Counted from the stretch's first letter, positions 1 through 5,469 are shown. The stretch is 6,713 bases of DNA from Bacteroidales bacterium (GCA_012799155.1 JAAZLV010000127.1:1-6713); one strand, 5' to 3'. Made by a program: numbers and translations. Notes: generated by a model not told the origin, from the letters alone.

Positions 1-282
1 GATCGCATCATCGCGGTAGAGTGGGGTGACTACCGGCAATATTCCTTTCTGGCATCAATCATCTTTACCGGTATCGACCGTGTCGGAATCCTGGGAAGCA
101 TCCTGGCCAAGCTGGCTGAAGATGTGATTGTGAATATTCAGAGTGTGAATGTAGCATCAAAGGATGGTATCTTCGAAGGTGTATTCAATGTACATGTGCA
201 CAGTGCTGAGGAGGTGAATCAACTCTGTGCCAAGATAGCAAAAGTGGACGGTGTAAGCACCGTCCACCGTTCCACTATCTGA
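1..282 (+). CDS. RelA/SpoT-family (p)ppGpp synthetase/hydrolase, C-terminal ACT end (5' truncated by window)
   Basis: Frame 1 is open from the first base to a TGA at 280-282 and gives the last 93 residues of a larger protein. They begin DRIIAVEWG and continue FLASIIFTGIDRVGILGSI, then NIQSVNVASKDGIFEG and a closing KVDGVSTVHR. This is the regulatory ACT domain that ends RelA/SpoT enzymes: a conserved V-x-W strand, a GIDRxGIL turn and a beta-alpha-beta-beta-alpha-beta pattern. Full-length family members make or degrade the alarmone (p)ppGpp in the stringent response; the HD hydrolase, synthetase and TGS domains would lie upstream, outside the window. I cannot tell from this end alone whether it is a synthetase-only RelA or a bifunctional Rel/SpoT. 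Its 3' end overlaps the convergent gene at 275-658 by 8 bases and contains a hairpin that probably terminates that gene. Confidence 0.88.
   Translation, partial: DRIIAVEWGDYRQYSFLASIIFTGIDRVGILGSILAKLAEDVIVNIQSVNVASKDGIFEGVFNVHVHSAEEVNQLCAKIAKVDGVSTVHRSTI
240..267 (-). terminator. Intrinsic terminator of the minus-strand three-gene operon, embedded in the relA/spoT coding end
   Basis: Positions 244-253 (GTGGACGGTG) and 258-267 (CACCGTCCAC) form a perfect 10-bp GC-rich stem with a 4-base loop. Read on the minus strand it starts 7 bases after the TAG stop of the 275-658 gene and is followed at once by TTTT (240-243). The T run is short, so it may be a moderate terminator. On the + strand the T-rich stretch (283-297) begins about 15 bases after the stem, which is too far for a canonical terminator of relA/spoT. 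Confidence 0.6.
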
Positions 283-658
283 TTTTTCTCTTTTTTCTGC
301 CGAACAGCAATGAGGTGCCCTGTTTCAGGGCAAAAGCGATGATGGCCGGTTTGGTCAGTTTCCAAGCAACAGATCCCAGAAGGGGGAGATTTGACATCGC
401 CAATTGTACAAAAGGATTTCTCTTGTGTGTAACAAAAGGTGTCACCGAGTAAGAATTGCCGCTGGAGAACGTATCCATCGTTTCAGCAAATTTTGTTCTT
501 ACCGATGAGGTGAGACCTTTGGTAAGCATCGATCCCCAATTGTCGTTCAAATACTGCAACTGGTATGAGAGGCGTTGGCTGGCGATACTACGTTCCTCTT
601 TCTGTCTCTTTTTCTCAAGTCGCAGTTCCTCCAACGGAGAGAGTTTATAGGTACTCAT
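275..658 (-). CDS. Small basic YqjK-like hypothetical protein, third gene of a YtxH/holin-like operon
   Basis: A 127-residue protein. Residues 8-35 form a strongly charged amphipathic helix (LEELRLEKKRQKEERSIASQRL), possibly coiled coil, followed by a QYLNDNW segment. Residues 85-119 are moderately hydrophobic (LPLLGSVAWKLTKPAIIAFAL) and could associate with the membrane, and the end is very basic (GRKKRKIR). There is no signal peptide. The ATG follows the TAA of the upstream holin-like gene by only 2 bases, so the two are almost certainly co-translated. In E. coli the yqjD-yqjE-yqjK operon has the same order: a membrane-anchored helical protein, a DUF1469 protein, then a small basic protein starting with a charged helix. 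I infer that this is the YqjK counterpart, from position and architecture; sequence identity by eye is low. The function is unknown. The stop overlaps the end of the convergent relA/spoT gene. Confidence 0.8.
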   Translation of the reverse strand: MSTYKLSPLEELRLEKKRQKEERSIASQRLSYQLQYLNDNWGSMLTKGLTSSVRTKFAETMDTFSSGNSYSVTPFVTHKRNPFVQLAMSNLPLLGSVAWKLTKPAIIAFALKQGTSLLFGRKKRKIR

Positions 659-660
659 AG

Positions 661-1032
661 TTAGCTCTTTTTGTTGTCAGACTCATCGTTTTCCATCAGG
701 AAGTGTACGACCTTGTTTGTCATCTTTTTCTTGAAAGGCTTTCCCACCAGCAACATTATGAGCAGTACCAACAGGGCAAATGCGGTTACAATACCGAAGC
801 CGGCCCAGAGGTTTTGCAACAAGTCGCCCAGGTAGAGTGCCACAGTTACAAAAAGGAACAACAGAACAAAGAGAGAGAGACCGCCCAGAATCAAACCATA
901 GGTGATGGCCGAAGAGCCCAGGCTTAGTTTCTCATACACCTCCAGTTTTCCGAGTTCAAGAGAGCTGGATATATATCTGGATATATCATCGCGCATCTCC
1001 TCAAACAACGTACTTACTTTTTTTTCTTCCAT
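661..1032 (-). CDS. Holin-like DUF1469/YqjE-family inner membrane protein
   Basis: A 123-residue protein. The N-terminal helix (residues 1-38) is charged and amphipathic (FEEMRDDISRYISSSLELGKLEVYEKL). Two membrane segments follow at about 42-67 and 74-97, joined by a short LGDLLQNLW turn, then a basic and acidic tail (KPFKKKMTNK to ENDESDNKKS). This is the layout of the family often annotated 'phage holin family protein' (DUF1469, E. coli YqjE). Such proteins are chromosomal envelope proteins found next to YtxH/YqjD-type genes; the holin name comes from shape and does not imply a prophage, and nothing phage-like surrounds it here. It sits 25 bases after the YtxH gene and 2 bases before the YqjK-like gene. 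The start at 1032 has no evident Shine-Dalgarno sequence, as is usual in Bacteroidetes. The exact role is unknown; envelope stress or stationary-phase functions are inferred from relatives. Confidence 0.87.
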   Translation of the reverse strand: MEEKKVSTLFEEMRDDISRYISSSLELGKLEVYEKLSLGSSAITYGLILGGLSLFVLLFLFVTVALYLGDLLQNLWAGFGIVTAFALLVLLIMLLVGKPFKKKMTNKVVHFLMENDESDNKKS

Positions 1033-1057
1033 CAGTTCGGCAGATTATGAGAGTCAA

Positions 1058-1300
1058 TTACTGTTTGGCCAGTTCTTTCTTGGCAATTTCAGCGATGTCG
1101 TCGATATCTTCCTTAAGATCCTGCACCTCGCTCTTGCCTTTGTATACTGCTGACTTCACATTGGCTCTCACCTTATCGGCAAACTCATTGGCTTGTTCCA
1201 GCCACTCTTCCTTGCGGTCTGTTCCCATGATGTAACCGATGGCAGCTCCCAATGCTACACCAATACCTAGTCCCAATAATAGTTTTGATTCTGAATTCAT
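1058..1300 (-). CDS. YtxH-domain membrane-anchored protein, first gene of the operon
   Basis: An 80-residue protein. Residues 7-26 form a glycine-rich membrane segment with small-residue GxxxG-like spacing (LLLGLGIGVALGAAIGYIMG). It is followed by TDRKEEWLEQ and a long charged helix to the end (residues 28-80, KVRANVKSAVYKGKSEVQDLKEDIDDIAEIAKKEL), probably a coiled coil. This is the standard YtxH/gas-vesicle-protein-like architecture, with a short N-terminal anchor and a cytoplasmic helical tail. In Gram-positive bacteria YtxH proteins are linked to general stress; in enterobacteria the analogous YqjD associates with ribosomes at the membrane in stationary phase. Either role here is inference. 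It begins the minus-strand operon with the DUF1469 and YqjK-like genes. I found no convincing TAnnTTTG promoter in the 155 bases upstream. Confidence 0.88.
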   Translation of the reverse strand: MNSESKLLLGLGIGVALGAAIGYIMGTDRKEEWLEQANEFADKVRANVKSAVYKGKSEVQDLKEDIDDIAEIAKKELAKQ

Positions 1301-1455
1301 AATTGGTTGTGTTTAGTAGTTAGTAGTTTCTGTTTCGTTAATCACGCCTTTTGAGCCGTTCTTGCTGTTTGACAGCTTGTCAGCGATCATATGTTATAAA
1401 ATAAACAGACAGGTCGCAAAATTGTTTGCTCCGGAGGGCGATTATCTGAAGTACA
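1301..1455 (-). other. Intergenic region between miaB and the ytxH operon
   Basis: This 155-base stretch must hold the end of the miaB transcript and, if the operon is separate, the ytxH promoter. I see no stem with a T run for miaB on the minus strand and no exact TAnnTTTG box. The nearest candidate -7 on the minus strand is CAATTTTG around 1413-1420, with one mismatch and no good -33 partner. Two small overlapping stems sit at about 1364-1382 (GCTGT/ACAGC and GACA/TGTC). Readthrough from miaB into the operon cannot be excluded. Confidence 0.35.
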
Positions 1456-2823
1456 CTACTTCTCCTCAACAGCTTCACCAAATAAAGTGGCGGATGTGAA
1501 ACCGGTCACGCGTACCTTCACGAAATCACCTATGCGATGCTGTTGCTTGTTGAATATCACAACCTTATTTTGATCGTTCCGTCCAAAGAGTTGCTCGCGT
1601 GAACGCTTGGAGAAGCCTTCTACCAGTACCTCGAACACCTTCCCCATATCACGTTCATTACTTTCCCGCGAGAGCTCCAGCTGCAGGTTGATAATCTCCT
1701 GTAGTCTGCGGTTCTTCACCTCTTCCGGCACATCGTCGTCCAGCTTCTTTGCTGCATATGTGCCGGGGCGCTCAGAGTACTTGAACATGAAAGCAGAGTC
1801 GAAGCCCACCTCACGCATCAACGAGAGGGTCTCCTGATGATCCTCCTCCGTCTCGGAGTGAAAACCGCACATGATGTCGGTTGAGAGGCCGCAGCCGGGA
1901 ATGATCCGTTTAATGGCGGCAATCCGTTCCATATACCATTCCCTGTTGTAGCGACGGTTCATCAATTTCATCATTCGTGAGCTTCCCGACTGTACCGGCA
2001 GGTGGATATAATTGCTGAGATTGGGGTAGCGTGCAATGGTTTCAAGGGTGGCATCGTTCATGTCCCACGGGTGGGAGGTTGTGAAGCGAATCCTCATTCC
2101 GGGTGCTGCCTCTGCAACCAGGGCCAGCAGCTCATCAAAGCCAAGGGTGCGCTCATCATCCTTGTAGCGGTAGGAGTTGACATTCTGCCCCAACAGGATC
2201 ACCTCCCTGAAACCCTTCTCCTGCATCACCCGCAACTCGTTGAGGATGCTCTCCGGCTCGCGGCTGCGCTCTCTGCCACGTGTGAAGGGAACGATGCAGT
2301 AGGTGCAGAACTTGTCACAGCCACGCATGATGGAAATATATCCCGATATGTTACTCCCCTCCATCTTGAGAGGGATCACATCCTTGTAGGTTTCCGTCTT
2401 CGACAGCTCTATGTTCATCGCCTTTTCGCCCTGCTCGGCTGCTCCTACCAGATTGGGCAGGTCGAGGTAAGCATCGGGACCCACCACGAGGTCGGCATGA
2501 TGCTTGTCGATCAGTTCTGATTTGGCTCTCTCCGCCATGCAACCGAGTACGCCGATAATCAGTTTCTCGTTACGCTTGCGTTTCAGCGACTGGAAGTAAT
2601 CCAGCCGTTGAATCACCTTCTGTTCGGCATTCTCTCGGATGGAACAGGTGTTTACGAAGATGGCATCAGCTTCCCGGTCGTCATCGGTCAGACTGTAACC
2701 ATCCATCTCCATGATGGAGGCAACAACTTCTGTGTCGGCAACGTTCATCTGGCATCCGTAGGTCTCGATGTACAATTTCTTGTCGCTATGCTTGTCTGCA
2801 CTCATTATTTCACTCATACTCAC
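1456..2823 (-). CDS. miaB: MiaB, tRNA-2-methylthio-N6-dimethylallyladenosine synthase
   Basis: A 455-residue radical-SAM methylthiotransferase that converts i6A37 to ms2i6A37 in tRNAs reading UNN codons. The N-terminal MTTase domain has its three cluster cysteines at C24 (ETYGCQMN), C60 (VNTCSIR) and C95 (LGCMAER). The radical-SAM domain carries CxxxCxxC at C169, C173 and C176 (RGCDKFCTYC), followed by IVPFTRGRERSR, GQNVNSY and the HLPVQSGS segment. A C-terminal TRAM RNA-binding domain spans about 390-455. The YGCQMN, HHxDLVVGPDAYL and GQNVNSY segments fit MiaB rather than MtaB or RimO, and the length is normal. The start is uncertain. The frame opens with GTG at 2823, with GGTGA (2830-2834) 6 bases upstream; ATG codons lie at 2817 and 2805. 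The gene stands alone on the minus strand and diverges from the gene at 3059. Confidence 0.97.
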   Translation of the reverse strand: MSMSEIMSADKHSDKKLYIETYGCQMNVADTEVVASIMEMDGYSLTDDDREADAIFVNTCSIRENAEQKVIQRLDYFQSLKRKRNEKLIIGVLGCMAERAKSELIDKHHADLVVGPDAYLDLPNLVGAAEQGEKAMNIELSKTETYKDVIPLKMEGSNISGYISIMRGCDKFCTYCIVPFTRGRERSREPESILNELRVMQEKGFREVILLGQNVNSYRYKDDERTLGFDELLALVAEAAPGMRIRFTTSHPWDMNDATLETIARYPNLSNYIHLPVQSGSSRMMKLMNRRYNREWYMERIAAIKRIIPGCGLSTDIMCGFHSETEEDHQETLSLMREVGFDSAFMFKYSERPGTYAAKKLDDDVPEEVKNRRLQEIINLQLELSRESNERDMGKVFEVLVEGFSKRSREQLFGRNDQNKVVIFNKQQHRIGDFVKVRVTGFTSATLFGEAVEEK

Positions 2824-2876
2824 TGTGATTCACCCCCCGAGGGGAAAGTTAAAAACTGCATTTATCCGGCTAAAAA

Positions 2877-2908
2877 CTTGGAATTTAAGTTCCAATAGTT
2901 TATATTTG
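2877..2908 (+). promoter_or_regulatory. Bacteroidetes-type promoter upstream of the unexplained hairpin
   Basis: A perfect -7 box, TATATTTG (TAnnTTTG), lies at 2901-2908, with CTTG at 2877-2880 as a one-mismatch -33 (TTTG consensus) and a 20-base spacer. Transcription would start near 2915, about 145 bases before the ATG at 3059. The transcript would carry the 2956-2985 hairpin near its 5' end. It could be a distal promoter for the 3059 gene or the promoter of a short RNA. Confidence 0.5.
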
Positions 2909-2955
2909 CCAGTGAAAAATTAAAATTTTTTCATAGTTAAGGTTTTGGTTAAATG

Positions 2956-2985
2956 ATCGGGAGTGACTGGGAAGTTACTCCCGAT
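2956..2985. other. Strong 13-bp hairpin in the divergent miaB/3059 intergenic region
   Basis: ATCGGGAGTGACT (2956-2968) pairs with AGTTACTCCCGAT (2973-2985) over 13 positions with one G-T wobble and a GGGA loop. It is followed on the + strand by AATTTGTG and on the minus strand by CATTTAAC, so neither side has a proper T run. The stem is too long to be chance in so AT-rich a spacer. It could be a weak terminator of a short RNA started at about 2915, a leader structure for the 3059 gene, or a protein-binding palindrome between divergent genes. Confidence 0.5.
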
Positions 2986-3026
2986 AATTTGTGTACCAAA
3001 TGCCCTGAATATTGATAAAAAATGAC

Positions 3027-3034
3027 TATTTTTG
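3027..3034 (+). promoter_or_regulatory. Proximal -7 promoter box for the 3059 gene
   Basis: TATTTTTG matches TAnnTTTG exactly. A start point near 3041 would leave a leader of about 18 bases before ATG 3059. No good TTTG sits 19-21 bases upstream, so only the -7 element is supported. The box covers the TTG at 3032, which argues against that codon being the start of the gene. Confidence 0.45.
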
Positions 3035-3058
3035 TCCGGATGCAAAATTAATCAAATT

Positions 3059-3550
3059 ATGGAGTTCGGCGACATCATTTATTTTATCCTTCTTCTATTT
3101 TTTGCGATATTGGGATTTTTTAATGAATCCAGGAAGAAGAAAAATTTACAGCAGCAACAGAAGGGAGAAAGTGAGTCAAGACCTCTTTTCGGCGAGGAAA
3201 TGGATGAGGATGAGCCTTACCTGTATCATTTGCCACTGCCAAAGCAAAGTGAGTTGCCACCCTCACCGCCTGTTACACAAAAAAACAAACGTACCGAATT
3301 CCGTTCCTCACTCGACCTTGTGACCGATTTTGAAGGAGTCTCATCACTGAAAAGTTCCATCTTTGTTTATGATGCCGACGACTCCTTTGCACAAGATGAT
3401 GCATCAGTCTTCACAGCTACTGAACAGGAAAAACGCAATGATAAAAGCCACGCTCTTCATCCACTGGTTGCTGAATTGACCGGTGAGGGTGGAGAGGAAG
3501 CATTGAAGAAAGGCTTGATTTACGGGGAAATCATGCAACGTAAGTATTGA
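3059..3550 (+). CDS. Hypothetical membrane-anchored protein upstream of the CoA transferase
   Basis: A 163-residue protein that I do not recognise by function. Residues 5-21 form one hydrophobic segment (DIIYFILLLFFAILGFF), followed at once by ESRKKK, so it is probably an inner-membrane anchor with the rest in the cytoplasm. Residues 30-125 are polar, low-complexity and probably disordered, with a QQQQ run, acidic patches (EEMDEDEPY) and a proline-rich PPSPP. The last 30 residues look folded and helical (HPLVAEL, then EEALKKGLIYGEIMQRKY) and are the likely conserved part. I chose ATG 3059 over the in-frame TTG 3032 because the TTG lies in the -7 box and the residues it would add are unremarkable. 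The CoA transferase gene starts 51 bases downstream with no clear promoter of its own, so the two are probably co-transcribed. Whether they work together is unknown. Confidence 0.8.
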   Translation: MEFGDIIYFILLLFFAILGFFNESRKKKNLQQQQKGESESRPLFGEEMDEDEPYLYHLPLPKQSELPPSPPVTQKNKRTEFRSSLDLVTDFEGVSSLKSSIFVYDADDSFAQDDASVFTATEQEKRNDKSHALHPLVAELTGEGGEEALKKGLIYGEIMQRKY

Positions 3551-3601
3551 TAAGCACTCCTGGAAACCACTGACCAAAACATATAAAAACCAACAATTGA
3601 T

Positions 3602-5095
3602 ATGGCATTGAAATTTATTAGCGCTGAAGAGGCTGCGTCACTCATTAAACATGACGACAATGTAGGCTTCAGCGGGTTTACCCATGCCGGTTGCCCCAAG
3701 GTGGTGCCGGTAGAGATCGCCAAAAGGGCGGAAGCTGAGCATGCAAAAGGGAATCCTTTCAAGATAGGCGTTTTTACCGGTGCCTCTACCGGTGACTCCA
3801 TCGACGGGTCGCTGGCACGGGCCAAGGCAATCAAGTTCCGCACACCCTATCAGACCAACAAGGATATGCGTGAGGCGCTTAACAGGGGTGAGTTCGACTT
3901 CTTCGACCTGCACCTCTCCCAGTTGGCACAGGAGATTCGTTACGGTTTTCTCGGTACGATCAATGTGGCTATTGTGGAAGCTGCCGACGTGACCGAAAAT
4001 GGTGAGATCGTACCCACCACAGGCGTAGGAATCACCCCCACCATTTGTCGCCTGGCCGACATTGTGATCGTGGAGCTGAATAAGAAAGTACCCACGAAAC
4101 TGCGGGGATTGCATGACCTTTACGAACTCCAGGATCCCCCCAAGCGGCGCGAGATACCCATCTACGAAGTGCAGGGCCGTGTGGGACTGGAATATGTGAA
4201 AGTAGATCCTGAGAAGATCTTCGTGGTGGAGACTGAAAGAGACGGTGAAGGTGGCGGCTTTGCTCCGCTCGACGATGTGACTGCCCGTATCGGCAACAAC
4301 GTGGCTGAGTTCTTTGTGGCTGAGATGAAGGCTGGACGCATCCCGCCACACTTCCTCCCCATCCAGTCGGGCGTGGGCAACATCGCCAATGCGGTACTGG
4401 GTTCAATGGGAACCAATCCTGACATTCCACGCTTCGAAGTCTATACCGAGGTGATCCAGGATGCGGTGATCGACATGATGCAGAAGGGAAACATCTCCTT
4501 TGCCAGCGGCTGCTCGCTTACCGTGAGCAACGAGGTGTTGGATAAGTTCTACAACGACCTCCCCTTCTTCAAGAACAAATTGGTGCTCCGTCCTTCGGAG
4601 ATATCCAACAACCCGGGACTGGCACGCCGTCTCGGTATCATCGCCCTCAATACCGCCATCGAGGTGGATATCTTCGGAAGTGTCAACTCCACTCACGTGA
4701 ACGGTACCAAGATGATGAACGGTATCGGGGGCTCGGGCGATTTCACCCGCAACTCATACCTCTCAATCTTCCTCACCCCCTCCACGGCCAAGAACGGTGC
4801 CATAAGCTGCATCGTGCCCAAGGTGACGCATGAGGACCACAACGAGCACTCGGTGAAGATCATCGTATCGGAATATGGTGTGGCCGACTTGCGTGGAAAG
4901 GGTCCCCGCAACCGTGCAGAGGAGATCATCAACAAGTGCGCACATCCCGACTATCGTCCGCTGTTGCACGAGTACCTCAACTTGGGCGTGAAAGGTCATA
5001 TCCCGCAGGATCTCTATTCCTGCTTTGCCTTCCACCACGCTTTACAGGAAACAGGCAGCATGCTCAATACTGACTTCTCGAAGTACAGGAAGTAA
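3602..5095 (+). CDS. Acetyl-CoA hydrolase/transferase family, succinate CoA transferase type
   Basis: A 497-residue class I CoA transferase of the AarC/Cat1/YgfH group. It moves CoA between succinate and acetate or propionate through a glutamyl-CoA thioester in the cytosol. The proposed catalytic glutamate is E283 in VYTEVIQDA. The glycine loop GIGGSGDF is at 374-381, and the GVGNIANAV segment at 257-265 lines the active site in relatives. HVNGTKMMNG, PSTAKNGA and SEYGVADLRGKGPR are further family blocks. The length is normal and no key residue is missing. In Bacteroidales this activity closes the succinate-propionate fermentation route or recovers ATP as acetate; the substrate choice cannot be read from sequence. 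Codons end strongly in G or C, consistent with high expression, and this creates several long false ORFs on the opposite strand. The ATG has no Shine-Dalgarno sequence. A strong terminator follows 25 bases after the stop. Confidence 0.94.
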   Translation: MALKFISAEEAASLIKHDDNVGFSGFTHAGCPKVVPVEIAKRAEAEHAKGNPFKIGVFTGASTGDSIDGSLARAKAIKFRTPYQTNKDMREALNRGEFDFFDLHLSQLAQEIRYGFLGTINVAIVEAADVTENGEIVPTTGVGITPTICRLADIVIVELNKKVPTKLRGLHDLYELQDPPKRREIPIYEVQGRVGLEYVKVDPEKIFVVETERDGEGGGFAPLDDVTARIGNNVAEFFVAEMKAGRIPPHFLPIQSGVGNIANAVLGSMGTNPDIPRFEVYTEVIQDAVIDMMQKGNISFASGCSLTVSNEVLDKFYNDLPFFKNKLVLRPSEISNNPGLARRLGIIALNTAIEVDIFGSVNSTHVNGTKMMNGIGGSGDFTRNSYLSIFLTPSTAKNGAISCIVPKVTHEDHNEHSVKIIVSEYGVADLRGKGPRNRAEEIINKCAHPDYRPLLHEYLNLGVKGHIPQDLYSCFAFHHALQETGSMLNTDFSKYRK

Positions 5096-5120
5096 TTGAT
5101 TGTCAAAAACAATGATTGGG

Positions 5121-5153
5121 AGGACCAGCTCTACTTTTGAGCTGGTCCTTTTA
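5121..5153 (+). terminator. Strong intrinsic terminator of the CoA transferase gene
   Basis: AGGACCAGCTC (5121-5131) pairs perfectly with GAGCTGGTCCT (5139-5149), giving an 11-bp stem with a 7-base loop. It is followed by TTT, then ATATT. The stem begins 25 bases after the TAA. On the minus strand no useful T run follows the stem, so it is mainly a + strand terminator. Confidence 0.92.
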
Positions 5154-5249
5154 TATTGAAGTTTTTCGTATGCCGGATTCATTTGATTCACTGTTTTTTT
5201 ATTTTGAATCCATCTTATAAGGCTTGATATGCGATTGAATTTAGTCTTT
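5154..5249. other. Gene-free AT-rich spacer
   Basis: This is the first part of the gene-free stretch 5096-5469, between the terminator and the repeat array. It has no plausible ORF and no clear promoter. A 7-base inverted repeat, GGATTCA (5175-5181) and TGAATCC (5205-5211), is separated by 23 bases and is probably chance. GATTCA-like words recur, but without a fixed period. Confidence 0.4.
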
Positions 5250-5282
5250 ATTCGGTCGTAACTCGCTCTTTACTGGTTCGAA
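5250..5282. repeat. Degenerate inverted counterpart of the 11-bp repeat array
   Basis: Three consecutive 11-base blocks (5250-5260, 5261-5271, 5272-5282) resemble the reverse complement of the array units that begin at 5287. The middle block, ACTCGCTCTTT, shares CTCGCTCT with the reverse complement of the TTAGAGCGAGA unit. The third block, containing TGGTTC, resembles the reverse complement of the CCAT-type unit. The first is the weakest match, about 6 of 11. Only the middle block is convincing alone; the shared 11-base phase supports the set. Confidence 0.4.
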
Positions 5283-5286
5283 TATA

Positions 5287-5363
5287 TTAGAGCCATATTA
5301 GAGCCATATTAGAGCCATATTAGAGCCATATTAGAGCGAGATTAGAGCGAGATTAGAACGAGA
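5287..5363. repeat. Tandem array of seven 11-bp units
   Basis: Seven contiguous units without gaps: four of TTAGAGCCATA (5287-5330), two of TTAGAGCGAGA (5331-5352) and one of TTAGAACGAGA (5353-5363). An eighth, degenerate unit may follow at 5364-5374 (TCCAAACGAAA, 7 of 11). The general form is TTAGA[GA]C[CG]A[TG]A. The 11-base unit is not a multiple of 3 and no ORF spans it, so it is non-coding. It lies between two facing terminators, those of the CoA transferase and tRNA-Pro. The period is near one helical turn, which places each unit on the same face of the DNA. Confidence 0.95.
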
Positions 5364-5421
5364 TCCAAACGAAAGAGCTGAAATCCCGGATTGTTAGAAT
5401 AGCAGAATTGAGATGAAAAGG

Positions 5422-5454
5422 AAAAAAAAGAGCTATGCGCATGCATAACTCTTT
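5422..5454 (-). terminator. Intrinsic terminator of the tRNA-Pro transcript
   Basis: Read on the minus strand, AAAGAGTTATGC (5454-5443) pairs with GCATAGCTCTTT (5438-5427) around an ATGC loop. This is a 12-bp stem with one wobble, followed by five more T (5426-5422). It begins 15 bases after the last base of the tRNA. The + strand side has no useful T run. Confidence 0.85.
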
Positions 5455-5469
5455 AACAGTGGGTTGTTG

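Noticed and set aside
283..297. T-rich run after the relA/spoT stop as a + strand terminator with the 244-267 hairpin
   Set aside because: The run starts about 15 bases after the stem, too far for a canonical intrinsic terminator; the minus-strand reading fits better.
661..1032. Prophage remnant suggested by the holin-like protein
   Set aside because: The DUF1469 family is chromosomal and pairs with YtxH/YqjD-type genes; there is no endolysin, integrase or structural gene nearby.
2002..2520. Open frame of 172 codons on the + strand opposite miaB
   Set aside because: It lies entirely within the unmistakable miaB gene on the other strand; its product resembles no protein and is explained by miaB codon use.
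3012..3323. Second + strand frame overlapping the 3059 gene
   Set aside because: It uses a non-ATG start and overlaps a frame with a plausible membrane anchor and correct ATG; its product shows no coherent structure.
3638..4351. Long minus-strand frames opposite the CoA transferase (also 4032-4430, 4403-4696, 4763-5038)
   Set aside because: The CoA transferase is complete with all motifs, and strong G/C at third positions produces stop-poor antisense frames. The antisense products look like random histidine-, proline- or cysteine-rich sequence.
5175..5211. Inverted repeat GGATTCA/TGAATCC as a terminator or operator
   Set aside because: The stem is only 7 bp with a 23-base loop in AT-rich DNA, and no T run follows it; expected by chance.
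5287..5363. CRISPR array
   Set aside because: Units are only 11 bases and are directly contiguous, with no spacers and no cas genes.
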